Source: Promethearchaeia archaeon (lineage in GTDB: Archaea; Asgardarchaeota; Lokiarchaeia; Sigyniarchaeales; SOKP01). From it: a DNA stretch of 64,000 nt. Shown in pieces: positions 8,484-16,652 of this stretch; the first letter of the stretch is position 1, and every line of letters begins with the position of its first letter. The position numbers and the translations under genes were made by a program. The notes under the pieces were generated by a model. That model was not told where the DNA came from. It searched no databases and saw nothing but the letters and a program-made list of their open reading frames with translations. Where the stretch lies: positions 1 through 64,000 of the forward strand of contig JAHQWL010000040.1 in the NCBI GenBank assembly GCA_029856155.1, in the 5' to 3' direction.

Positions 8484-10388
8484 ATGGAAAACGAAAGAAT
8501 CTCTTATCATAAATCTGTTCAAAAGGTTTATGAAAGAATTAAAAAAGATGGGATGACTAATATTTGGGATCGCTTTGAAGCCCAGGGGTTTGGAGGGGAT
8601 CCTGATAAACGATGTCCATTTTGCTTAAAAGGTGCGCGTTGTGACTTATGTTCTAATGGGCCTTGTAGAGCCGATTCATCAATAGACAAACGGGGCGTAT
8701 GCGGAATGACTGCGGACGGTATGGCAATGCGCATGATGCTTCTTAGGAATGTTATGGGCGCATCAACGTATCATTATCATACTGAAACAACTTTGAAAAC
8801 CTTAAAGGCTACGGTAGAAGGTAAAACTCCATTTAAAATTTCTGAACCCGAGAAATTAAAAAGTTTTGCTGAGCGTCTTGGTTTAGATACATCCGGTTCT
8901 GAAAAAGATATTGCAATTAGATTATATTATTTTGTGAAGGAGGACTTTATTATACCTTATGATGAACAAAGCAAAATTGTTGAGAAATTAGCACCTCCCG
9001 AAAGACAAGAAGTATGGAAAAAATTAGGAATCTTTCCAGGGGGAATTTATGGTGAAATGATGTTCTCAACAAGCTCTTGCCTTACAAATGTAGATGGATA
9101 TTATGCAAGTTTAGCTCTAAAAGCAATGAGACTTGGGATTGCCATGGCCTACCAAAGCCAAATTGTTAATGAATTTACTCAAGATATTTTATTTAATATT
9201 CCCAGACCACATAAAATGAGAGTTAATCTAGGAGTATTAGATCCAGATTACGTAAATATCCTTCCAAATGGGCATGAACCATTTCTAGGATTTGCAATGG
9301 TCCAGCTTGCACGAAAATCTGAATGGCAAGAAAAAGCGAAAGCAATCGGTGCAAAAGGAATAAGAATTATAGCAAATATTGAGACCGGACAAGAAATGAT
9401 ACAAAGATGGGAAATGGATGATGTATTTTATGGATTTACAGGAAATTGGATTATGCAAGAAGCAATCTTGGCAAGTGGCTGCATTGATGCCTTTATCTGT
9501 GATATGAATTGTTGTATGCCAATTGACCCTATATATGCTAAAAAATATAAATTCAAGTTAGTTCCGGTTTCCGAAGTTGTGGTTTTTGAAGGCATAACTG
9601 AACGAGTAGATTATAAACCTGAAAAAGCTGAAGCGCAAGCAGCAACATTAATTCAAATGGCAATTGATAATTTCAAGGAACGTAGAGCAAGTGTGGAACC
9701 TATTACAGGTTTAGATATGAGTGAAGCGGTAGTTGGATTTTCAAGTGAAAGTATTCTTTCTGCTCTTGGAGGGACATTGGAACCTTTACTAGATGTAATT
9801 AAAGACGGTACAATACGAGGAGTTGCCGGATTAATATCTTGTACTACACTTAGAGATTACGGCCAAGATGTGCATACAATTCAAGTGGCTAAAGAATTAA
9901 TTAAAAGAAATGTTTTAGTATTATCAATGGGATGTGGCAATGGTGGCCTACAAGTTGGAGGATTATGTGTACCAGAAGCGAAAGAAATGGCTGGTCCTGG
10001 CTTAAAAGCGGTTTGTGAAAAACTAGGAATTCCTCCAGTTCTTAGTTATGGAACATGTACAGATACAGGTAGAGTTGCCGATTTGATAGGAACTATCTCT
10101 GCCGCACTCGGTGGTGTACCAATTTCAGATTTACCAGTAGTAGCAGCAGCTCCAGAATATATGGAGCAGAAAGCCACAATTGATGCAATATTCGCGTTAG
10201 CATTTGGTCTATATACATATGTTAATCCAGTACCTACAGTCACTGGAGGTGCCGATTTAGTTAAACTCTTAACCGAAGATTGTAAAGATTTAACAGGTGG
10301 AATATTGCATATTGAAACTGATCCAATTCAAGCTGTCGATGCAATGTTAGCCCATATTGAGAAGAATAGGGAAAAATTAGGTATATAA
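8484..10388 (+). CDS. cooS: CooS-type carbon monoxide dehydrogenase homologue with a C-cluster Cys replaced by Glu
   Basis: Length (634 aa) and the N-terminal cysteines for the B and D clusters (CPFCLKGARCDLCSNGPCR and GVCG, about residues 50-80) match CooS enzymes. The C-cluster ligands can be aligned to the well-studied CooS-II: His264 (GHEP), Cys343, Cys453, Cys484, Cys525, and the catalytic Lys563. The position of Cys295, normally in an ICCT-type motif, is instead Glu300 in ANIETGQE. A CooS-V enzyme of Carboxydothermus lacking one canonical cysteine is known to hold an Fe/S/O hybrid cluster, to be inactive with CO and to react with hydroxylamine. The present protein may therefore be a hybrid-cluster redox enzyme, not a CO dehydrogenase. 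No ACS subunits or hydrogenase lie nearby. Confidence 0.88.
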   Translation: MENERISYHKSVQKVYERIKKDGMTNIWDRFEAQGFGGDPDKRCPFCLKGARCDLCSNGPCRADSSIDKRGVCGMTADGMAMRMMLLRNVMGASTYHYHTETTLKTLKATVEGKTPFKISEPEKLKSFAERLGLDTSGSEKDIAIRLYYFVKEDFIIPYDEQSKIVEKLAPPERQEVWKKLGIFPGGIYGEMMFSTSSCLTNVDGYYASLALKAMRLGIAMAYQSQIVNEFTQDILFNIPRPHKMRVNLGVLDPDYVNILPNGHEPFLGFAMVQLARKSEWQEKAKAIGAKGIRIIANIETGQEMIQRWEMDDVFYGFTGNWIMQEAILASGCIDAFICDMNCCMPIDPIYAKKYKFKLVPVSEVVVFEGITERVDYKPEKAEAQAATLIQMAIDNFKERRASVEPITGLDMSEAVVGFSSESILSALGGTLEPLLDVIKDGTIRGVAGLISCTTLRDYGQDVHTIQVAKELIKRNVLVLSMGCGNGGLQVGGLCVPEAKEMAGPGLKAVCEKLGIPPVLSYGTCTDTGRVADLIGTISAALGGVPISDLPVVAAAPEYMEQKATIDAIFALAFGLYTYVNPVPTVTGGADLVKLLTEDCKDLTGGILHIETDPIQAVDAMLAHIEKNREKLGI

Positions 10389-10400
10389 TTGTTAAAAATT

Positions 10401-10589
10401 TTATTTTTTCTTTTTTATTTGATAAACTCCGTCCGATAAAAGCATAAAGTGCAGTTTTCCATATTTATATACTTTATCAACTTTATTATTTTTTGCAATT
10501 TCCACGAATTCTTCCCAAGTCTTTATTTTAACAGTTCTACCGGCTTTCATAACATTCGTTACTTCAATAATTTTGAATTCTTCCGTCAT
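10401..10589 (-). CDS. Small hypothetical protein (62 aa)
   Basis: The product is a small, charged mixed alpha/beta protein with a repeated Val/Ile-Lys pattern, a WEEF motif and a lysine tail. It has no Cys. An upstream ATG would add five residues, but GGAGGA (about 10597-10602) sits 7 bases before the ATG at 10587-10589, so the start is placed there. It lies between the CooS-like gene and the ferredoxin-like gene on the opposite strand. No family is recognised, and a role with its neighbours is only suggested by position. Confidence 0.6.
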   Translation of the reverse strand: MTEEFKIIEVTNVMKAGRTVKIKTWEEFVEIAKNNKVDKVYKYGKLHFMLLSDGVYQIKKKK

Positions 10590-10798
10590 TTCGACTTCCT
10601 CCATTTAATTTATTTATATTCATTTATTAGGTTTAAATTTTTAATTTTATAAGTTATTAGGATGTATTTATTTAAAAACTACTAGCAACTCGAAAAATAT
10701 GATGCTGGTATGTAATCATAAACTATAATATATTCATCGGGAAAAAAAAAGAACATGTTCGAAATTAAAATCATATTCTAATCTCCCATCTTTTAATT

Positions 10799-11584
10799 AT
10801 GACAGTTTCAGAAAAAAATAATTTGACAAAAAGAAAAATCATCAAAATCGATGAAGATCTTTGCACAGGATGCGGAAATTGTGTGGTAGATTGTGCAGAG
10901 GGAGCTTTGAAGGTAATCGATGGAAAAGCTAGGGTTATAAATGAAGTTTTCTGCGATGGTCTTGGTGCGTGCATTTCTGGTTGTCCTGAGGGAGCACTTG
11001 AAATAATTGAAAGAGAAGCTTTAGAGTTCGATGAAGAAGCTGTTGAAAAATATTTAGAATCTATGAAACATAATGAACAAGCTGAAACAGCACAAATAAA
11101 AGAAATTGTTACTGAGCACGTCCACCAATGTGGTTGCCCTTCTGCTCGAACCATGGTTTTTGAGGAACCAAAAACGCAAACAGAAGTATCTGGAAAGATA
11201 CCTTCAGCACTACGACAGTGGCCTGTTCAAATGCATTTAATCAATCCTCGAGCACCTTATTACCAAGGAGCAGATGTACTTTTTTCGGCAGATTGTGTAG
11301 GATTTTCATATGGAGATTTCCATAGAGACTTTCTAAAGCAGAAATCGATAGCAATTGCTTGTCCAAAACTCGATCAAGGTAAAGAAGTTTACATAGAAAA
11401 AATTAAATCTTTAATTGATGACGCAAAAATAAACACACTTACAGTTGCTAGTATGGAAGTGCCTTGCTGTTCTGGTTTATTAGCTTTGGCTCAAGAAGGA
11501 GTTAAACGAGCAAGTAGAAAAGTTCCAATAAAATTTGTTGTCGTGGGCATACAAGGAAATATTTTAAAAGAAGAATGGGTATAA
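10799..11584 (+). CDS. Ferredoxin-domain protein associated with the CooS-like enzyme
   Basis: Residues 15-70 form a dicluster ferredoxin domain. The first knuckle, CTGCGNCVVDC, is complete; the second, CDGLGACISGCPEG, lacks one of the four usual cysteines. A middle motif, HQCGCPSAR, precedes a C-terminal domain with conserved-looking Cys residues (FSADCVG, IACPKLD, VPCCSG). This architecture is the ferredoxin-like family often found beside hybrid-cluster proteins in anaerobes. Here it follows the atypical CooS, with a small opposite-strand gene between. It is the likely electron partner, supporting a hybrid-cluster role for that enzyme. The pairing is inferred from gene order. Confidence 0.8.
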   Translation: MTVSEKNNLTKRKIIKIDEDLCTGCGNCVVDCAEGALKVIDGKARVINEVFCDGLGACISGCPEGALEIIEREALEFDEEAVEKYLESMKHNEQAETAQIKEIVTEHVHQCGCPSARTMVFEEPKTQTEVSGKIPSALRQWPVQMHLINPRAPYYQGADVLFSADCVGFSYGDFHRDFLKQKSIAIACPKLDQGKEVYIEKIKSLIDDAKINTLTVASMEVPCCSGLLALAQEGVKRASRKVPIKFVVVGIQGNILKEEWV

Positions 11585-11604
11585 TTTTTCTTTATATTTT
11601 TTAC

Positions 11605-12261
11605 TTATTGTTTCTCAAATAAGACTTTCTTTTTAATAATTTTTCTAAGCATTACGGATAAAGCTGATTTAGATTTGCCCAATTCGTTAGCTAATTCTTC
11701 TAAGGAAATCTTTCTTGGAATTTCAAAAAATCCGGAAGAAATTGCCTTATCAAGTATATTAGATTCATCATAGGTTAATTTATTTTTATCATCTTCAATA
11801 ATGTATGGAGATAATCCAATTCTTAATAATTCAAAATTAATATTTTTTTCTTCAAAAAGTGTTAATAATTGATCTATTCGTTCTCTACTCGATATCAACC
11901 TCCAATAAGCAAATCCATCCTCAACTCTTACTGGGAAGTCAATAAGGACTCCGCATTTTATTATCGCATATAATAAATAAGGATCTTCTGTTTTCACGTT
12001 AAATTTAACTTTGTTTTCTTCTTTCTCTAATACACTTAACTCGAAAACAGAAGGATGATTCCTAATTTCTACTATAATAGAATCAATATCGTAATGTAAA
12101 ATCTCAATTAGACTATTTCCAATGGACTTCTCAAGATCATAAGGCAGAAAATAGGAAATTTCCATTTTTATATCAGGAAAGTTCTTAAAAATTTCAGAAA
12201 TCCATATCTGATCTGGAAACCTAATCTTAATTCTTGCTAAACTCGACCTACTTGTATCCAT
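11605..12261 (-). CDS. Bat/HTH_10-type transcription regulator
   Basis: The C-terminal 55 residues carry the HTH_10 helix-turn-helix known from the haloarchaeal bacterio-opsin activator family: LTYDESNILDKAISSGFFEI followed by ISLEELANELGKSKSALS. The first 150 residues are a ligand- or protein-sensing region without heme or Cys motifs, typical of short archaeal Bat-like regulators. It converges on the ferredoxin-like gene and is divergent from the flavoprotein gene 86 bases away. It may regulate either, but no operator could be identified. Confidence 0.75.
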   Translation of the reverse strand: MDTSRSSLARIKIRFPDQIWISEIFKNFPDIKMEISYFLPYDLEKSIGNSLIEILHYDIDSIIVEIRNHPSVFELSVLEKEENKVKFNVKTEDPYLLYAIIKCGVLIDFPVRVEDGFAYWRLISSRERIDQLLTLFEEKNINFELLRIGLSPYIIEDDKNKLTYDESNILDKAISSGFFEIPRKISLEELANELGKSKSALSVMLRKIIKKKVLFEKQ

Positions 12262-12347
12262 CTTTTAATATTAGGATTTTGATTTTACAACTTTTATTTT
12301 ATACAATAATGATTAATTATTAATAAAAGCAAGTTAAATGCATTATT

Positions 12348-12944
12348 ATGGTCGAAAAGAAGAATCTACTTTTAGGGATATGTGGAAGTCCAAGAAAGCA
12401 AGGAACAGAATATGCTGTCGAGTATGCCTTAAACTATGCTGCTGAAAAATTTGGATTTGACACAGAGTTTTGGAGTGTTAGAAATAAAAAAATTAATTTC
12501 TGCATTCATTGCGATTATTGTATTCGAGAGAAAAAAGGATGTGTCAATAAGGATGATATGGAAGATCTTTATTCTAAATTGGAAGAAGCTAAATTTCTTC
12601 TCTTTGGTACTCCAGTATTTCAAGGCAATTTATCAGGTCAACTAAAAACGGTAATGGATCGGTGTCGTGCTATGGTTGCTAAGAATCCTAATGTGTTTAA
12701 AGATAAAATTGGAGCGGCATTGGCTGTAGGGGGAGATAGAAGCGGAGGACAAGAGATTGCTATAAGAAGTATTTTAGATTTTTACCAACAAAATCATATT
12801 TTACCAGTATCTGGTGGCGCTTTTGGAGCGAATATAGGTGCTAGTTTGTGGAGTAGAGATATGGGAAAAGAAGGAATCGAAAATGATGAAGAAGGGTTGA
12901 GAACCATCCGAAAAGTAATAAAAAGATTAGTAGATTTTTTATAA
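12348..12944 (+). CDS. Iron-sulfur flavoprotein / NADPH-dependent FMN reductase family
   Basis: A flavodoxin-like fold begins with GICGSPRKQGTEYAVEYAL, the FMN phosphate loop. The motif CIHCDYCIREKKGC near residue 53 is the compact cysteine cluster of archaeal iron-sulfur flavoproteins that bind a [4Fe-4S] cluster beside FMN. FGTPVFQGNLSGQLKTVMDR is typical of the family, as is the GGDRSGGQE loop. Relatives move electrons between ferredoxin and FMN-dependent acceptors, and some reduce oxygen or peroxide. It fits the neighbouring redox-stress genes. Confidence 0.85.
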   Translation: MVEKKNLLLGICGSPRKQGTEYAVEYALNYAAEKFGFDTEFWSVRNKKINFCIHCDYCIREKKGCVNKDDMEDLYSKLEEAKFLLFGTPVFQGNLSGQLKTVMDRCRAMVAKNPNVFKDKIGAALAVGGDRSGGQEIAIRSILDFYQQNHILPVSGGAFGANIGASLWSRDMGKEGIENDEEGLRTIRKVIKRLVDFL

Positions 12945-13048
12945 GCGAGTATGAAGTATTAAATTTAAGTCAAAACAAATAAATATTCTAATTTATCATA
13001 GATATTGTATAATAAAAAAAATAATACTATGAAATAAAAGGAGCTCTG

Positions 13049-13441
13049 ATGGGGCATAAGTTTTGTCATTATGTAATAAATTCGAATATAGATGAGGTAT
13101 GGAATGGGACATTACATTTTTGGCAACTTAATCGAGGAAAAATACTTGATCAATATATTTCAGAAAATGAGTTATATCGCAAACTTATTGTTCGTCATGG
13201 AATGACATTAGCATCATTTGGAGAAACTTATAAGATAATCCTTGGTTATCACCCCTATGAAAATATCACATTCGTTGCTTTTGATATTAAGTTAATGTTT
13301 GGTACTGGCCTACAATGGTTAAAACCTGTAGAATTAATGAAAAAATGGTCTTTCGAGATGAGGATTAACCCCATGAAATTAAGCAAAAGAAAAAATCAGT
13401 ACTTTGAGGAAAATTTTATCGAAATTTGCTCCTATTTTTAG
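13049..13441 (+). CDS. Hypothetical protein, possibly SRPBCC-like
   Basis: A 130-residue soluble protein begins after AAAAGGAGCTCTG, a strong ribosome-binding site. The pattern of alternating hydrophobic strands, with an N-terminal NIDEVWNGTLHFWQ segment and a later FVAFDIKLMFGTG stretch, resembles START/SRPBCC ligand-binding folds. The similarity is weak and no catalytic residues are seen. Trp and aromatic residues are abundant, as in a hydrophobic-pocket protein. Confidence 0.6.
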   Translation: MGHKFCHYVINSNIDEVWNGTLHFWQLNRGKILDQYISENELYRKLIVRHGMTLASFGETYKIILGYHPYENITFVAFDIKLMFGTGLQWLKPVELMKKWSFEMRINPMKLSKRKNQYFEENFIEICSYF

Positions 13442-13540
13442 TTGAAATCATTAATTTCATACAGCTAACACTAGAAAAGTGATAAAAAGATTAGTAGAAT
13501 TTAAAAAATAAAAAATTAATTTAAAAATTCAATAAAAAAA

Positions 13541-13846
13541 TTATTTAACTCCAAATAATTTCTTTGCTTCTTTTTCTCTTAATCCAGAAATCCCCCAAAG
13601 CTCCTTAAACCAATATTTTCCTTTATGAATAACAACCGGGGTGTTCACTATACAACCATCAGCATCACAGAACGTTTTTGAAAAATTGTCATCATGTAAT
13701 AGCTCGTGTACAAATTCCTCATCATTTATATCTCGTTCAATATATCTAACTTCGTGTTTATTGAGCCATTCCTTTAACTCTTTACATCTGTGGCAGCCTT
13801 CCTTGGTTATCACTATTGCTGTCTTAGATTCTGCCAAAATAATCAT
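13541..13846 (-). CDS. Glutaredoxin-like protein (CHRC active site)
   Basis: A compact thioredoxin-fold protein with the redox motif KEGCHRCKELKEWLNK near residue 17. A second Cys pair follows in FCDADGCIVNTPVV, where the cis-proline loop (TPVV) is expected. At 101 residues it is the size of a glutaredoxin. It converges on other dithiol genes in this island and is a paralogue-like companion of the protein at 14557. The electron source could be the ferredoxin:thioredoxin reductase encoded nearby. Confidence 0.75.
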   Translation of the reverse strand: MIILAESKTAIVITKEGCHRCKELKEWLNKHEVRYIERDINDEEFVHELLHDDNFSKTFCDADGCIVNTPVVIHKGKYWFKELWGISGLREKEAKKLFGVK

Positions 13847-14066
13847 CTCATTTTTGTTATTTCTTAGTATTTTATCCTATAAATAAATAATAATTTTAAA
13901 AAATATTTATCTTCTAATTTATAAATTTTAAAATTGTTTAATTATTACTAAAAAGCTTTTTAAAAATAAAAAGCCATTTTTCTCTTTTCCTTTATTCTAT
14001 TTTTAGCAATTTTTAATAATTTATTATGATCAGATTCTTATTTCTTATTCTTATTCTAATCTTAAG

Positions 14067-14516
14067 ATGGATCAAAAAACTCGAAATGAAGCTTTTAATG
14101 AATACATTAAAACACTATTTAATAACTCCAGTTTTAAAGAGCGGGCGATCGCTGCGCAAAACCTTGGTCAATTAAAAGAAGGTAGAGCAATTAATATGTT
14201 AGCTAGAGCTTTAAAATCTGAAAAAGATGATGTAGTCATTAATCATATTATTGAAGCTATGGGGGAAATTGGAGACCCAAAAGCTACAATGCTAATTATA
14301 GAATTTTTAAAACAAGAAGTAGAAAAACCTGAAGAAGATCAGGATAAAACAAGATTATTCACAATTATAGAAAGTCTTATGAAGATTGGCGATAAAAGAG
14401 CGCTCGAGCATTTAGGCATATTATTAGATTCTTGTCATAGCGATATTAGAAATTTAACAGAAGAAGCTTTTGAATGTATTGATCCAGAATGGAAACTGAA
14501 TATTAAATCAGTATAA
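14067..14516 (+). CDS. HEAT-repeat protein
   Basis: The 149-residue product consists of about three HEAT/PBS-lyase-type helical repeats: ERAIAAQNLGQLKEGRAINM, VVINHIIEAMGEIGDPKATM and FTIIESLMKIGDKRALEHLG. Such solenoids bind other proteins. It is the first gene of a tight group with the glutaredoxin-like and FTR genes 40 and 350 bases downstream, so it may scaffold or chaperone those redox proteins. No catalytic motif is present. Confidence 0.8.
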   Translation: MDQKTRNEAFNEYIKTLFNNSSFKERAIAAQNLGQLKEGRAINMLARALKSEKDDVVINHIIEAMGEIGDPKATMLIIEFLKQEVEKPEEDQDKTRLFTIIESLMKIGDKRALEHLGILLDSCHSDIRNLTEEAFECIDPEWKLNIKSV

Positions 14517-14556
14517 ATTAAAAAGATTTTTATAATAATGAGGAAGAAATAAAATT

Positions 14557-14868
14557 ATGGCTGAAATTATAGAAAACATAGCGCAAACTGTTGAGGGATC
14601 CAAAAAAAGCAGAGATATCACAATTTTAACATTATCTACTTGTATGTGGTGTAAAAAATGTAAGGCTTGGTTAAATGAGCGCGATATACAATTTAGATAC
14701 GTAGATGTAGATAAAATTAATTTTGAAGAAAAATCAAAAATTATGGATTATTTAAGGGGAAAATACCAATCTAGAATTTCATATCCATTTATGATCTGTG
14801 ATGATGAAGTTGTAGTAGGATATAATCCAAATAAATACGAAGAATTATTGAAAACTGGAGGAGCTTAA
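14557..14868 (+). CDS. Glutaredoxin/thioredoxin-like protein, probable FTR partner
   Basis: The active site is TLSTCMWCKKCKAWLNERD near residue 29, a CxxC followed by a third Cys, with the expected Pro of the cis-Pro loop at SYPFMI. The gene ends one base before the FTR catalytic subunit begins, indicating one operon and probably a dedicated thioredoxin for that reductase. Length (103 aa) fits a glutaredoxin-like thioredoxin. The start at ATG 14557 is preceded by GAGGAAG. Confidence 0.82.
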   Translation: MAEIIENIAQTVEGSKKSRDITILTLSTCMWCKKCKAWLNERDIQFRYVDVDKINFEEKSKIMDYLRGKYQSRISYPFMICDDEVVVGYNPNKYEELLKTGGA

Positions 14869-14869
14869 A

Positions 14870-15235
14870 ATGGATATGGGAACTAAAGAAGGGATGATGG
14901 AATATTGTAATAAAGTATGCAAAACGAATAATTGGATATTAAATAAAGACCAAGAAACTCTAAATAATTTAATTGACGGGTTATTAGAAAATAAGAATAA
15001 TCATGGATATCAATCATGTCCATGTCGTTTAGCTTCAGGGAATCGAAATTTGGACAGAGACTTGATATGTCCTTGTGATTATGCTCCATTAGATATAAAA
15101 GAATATGGTGCCTGCTACTGCAATTTATATTTACGTCCAGATTACTATGAAACTGTTGGAAAAATATTTATTCTGGTTCCTGAAAGAAGACCTGTAGAGA
15201 AGGAAAAAGCAGTATTAGATTATTTTAAAAAATAA
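14870..15235 (+). CDS. Ferredoxin:thioredoxin reductase, catalytic (beta) subunit
   Basis: The cysteine pattern is that of FTR beta: SCPCRLA near residue 50, ICPCDY near 68 and ACYCNLY near 83. These hold one [4Fe-4S] cluster next to a redox-active disulfide. The enzyme takes electrons from reduced ferredoxin one at a time and reduces a thioredoxin disulfide. The plant-type variable subunit is not encoded here, as is usual for archaeal FTRs. The immediate upstream gene is the likely thioredoxin substrate. Confidence 0.88.
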   Translation: MDMGTKEGMMEYCNKVCKTNNWILNKDQETLNNLIDGLLENKNNHGYQSCPCRLASGNRNLDRDLICPCDYAPLDIKEYGACYCNLYLRPDYYETVGKIFILVPERRPVEKEKAVLDYFKK

Positions 15236-15343
15236 ATCTCTTTTTACTCAACTTTTTTTTTGTCAATTTGTTTTAAAAGAGTTGTAATTAATTTTTTATT
15301 TATAAATAAAATCCTTAAATAATAGGGTTTCTCTATGTAAATT

Positions 15344-15502
15344 ATGACAGATAATGAAATATCTGATGATGAATTAGACGAAGAACTTGATAAAGCATTC
15401 AAAGACAGTGAAAGGTTAAGGGATCATTGTGGAACCCCTATGCCAAGTAATAAAGAAGTAGGTATACAGAGAACCGACGTTAAACTCAAAAAAGATAAGT
15501 AA
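15344..15502 (+). CDS. Small acidic/basic hypothetical protein (52 aa)
   Basis: A 52-codon frame begins at ATG 15344. The first half is strongly acidic (DDELDEELDKAF) and the second half basic, ending KLKKDK. It contains one Cys (DHCGTP). There is no strong ribosome-binding site, though GGGTTT lies about 14 bases upstream. It follows the FTR gene by 108 bases. No family is recognised. Confidence 0.45.
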   Translation: MTDNEISDDELDEELDKAFKDSERLRDHCGTPMPSNKEVGIQRTDVKLKKDK

Positions 15503-15671
15503 ATCCTAAAGAATTTTCTTTTTTATTTATTTTTAAACTTGTTTATATTTGATCGATATTCAATTTTATATTAAAAATAAAGATATAATGTATATAATCA
15601 GATAACTGCTTTATTGAATATTAATGAAGCTTTTATAAAGAATTAATCTTTGTTAATTACGTGAGAAATTT

Positions 15672-16652
15672 ATGAAAGAAAGAATTAAAGGGAGAAAGAA
15701 TTACCCTACCGATGAAGTTGATCCGGATAACTTTCTTAGTGATGAAACAATAAGACATTTCATTAGGAATAAGGATAAAATTCAATTTAAATCAGATGAT
15801 TATAATAAACTCTATAATTGTGTGCATTGTGGAGAATGTGAGACTGAAAGTGAACGTATTTTATTAAAACAAAAATATATTGAAGATGGAAATACATTTG
15901 AAGGGATAAATGAGATGATTGAATATTTTGAGAACTATAGATCGCCATATCCTACAAATAAAATGCGAATAAGACCCCCAAAAGGGATTCCAAGAGATTC
16001 TGATACTTTATTTTTTATGGGTTGTCTCTCTACAATAAGAATTCCCCAATTTACTGAACATGCTCTTCAATATCTAATGCAACAAGAGATTGATTTCACA
16101 ATTTTGGAAACTGAAATTTGTTGTGGATGGCATTTAAAAATAAGCGGGCTGATAAAAGAATATGAAACATCTGTGGAAGAGAATCGAGAACTTTTTAATT
16201 CAAAAAAATTTAAAGAGATAATTTGCTTATGCCCAGCTTGTTATTATCTTTTTAAAAATGAGATGGATGGCTTAAATGCAGATGTAAGATATATTTCTGA
16301 CTACTTGACCCCTTCAAATGTCCGTAAATCGGGTAAAGTAGGGGTACAACATTTATGTCAATTAATGAACAGAGGTAAAGAAGGTGTAGAAACGATTGTT
16401 GATGATATTCTTAGAAAGATTGGTTATGAGGTTTTAGATGTTCCACATTGGTGTTGTGGTGGTGGTTCTGGTTGGATGGGACGAACTGATATAATAGAAC
16501 GAGTTGCTCGGAAGAGAATGTCAGATTTTGATCGAGAGGACCTTGATTATATAACAACTTATTGTCCTTCCTGTTGGTGGATACTTCGTCGATTTAGTAA
16601 AAAATGCAAAATTCACCCAAAAGCTGTAGATTTATTTGAATTATTGCTATAA
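15672..16652 (+). CDS. CCG-domain protein related to heterodisulfide reductase HdrB/HdrD
   Basis: Two complete CCG motifs are visible. The first comprises FFMGCLS, EICCGWHL and CLCPACYYLF; the second QHLCQLM, HWCCGGGSGW and TYCPSCWWIL. In HdrB/HdrD these bind the non-cubane [4Fe-4S] clusters that split disulfides. The N-terminus has a short ferredoxin-like remnant, NCVHCGECETES, that lacks the fourth Cys and the second knuckle, so it may bind no cluster or be fed by another protein. At 326 residues it is shorter than GlpC/HdrD. Given the neighbours, a low-molecular-weight thiol or protein disulfide is a plausible substrate. Confidence 0.82.
   Translation: MKERIKGRKNYPTDEVDPDNFLSDETIRHFIRNKDKIQFKSDDYNKLYNCVHCGECETESERILLKQKYIEDGNTFEGINEMIEYFENYRSPYPTNKMRIRPPKGIPRDSDTLFFMGCLSTIRIPQFTEHALQYLMQQEIDFTILETEICCGWHLKISGLIKEYETSVEENRELFNSKKFKEIICLCPACYYLFKNEMDGLNADVRYISDYLTPSNVRKSGKVGVQHLCQLMNRGKEGVETIVDDILRKIGYEVLDVPHWCCGGGSGWMGRTDIIERVARKRMSDFDREDLDYITTYCPSCWWILRRFSKKCKIHPKAVDLFELLL

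Noticed and set aside
8528-8734. Open frame on the minus strand inside the cooS gene
   Set aside because: It is antisense to a highly conserved coding region; its Ser/Pro-rich translation has no domain and is explained by codon use of the gene on the other strand.
10449-10652. Plus-strand Phe-rich frame opposite the 62-residue protein gene
   Set aside because: Phe/Ile-rich translation without a ribosome-binding site, while the minus-strand frame has normal protein composition and GGAGGA before its start.
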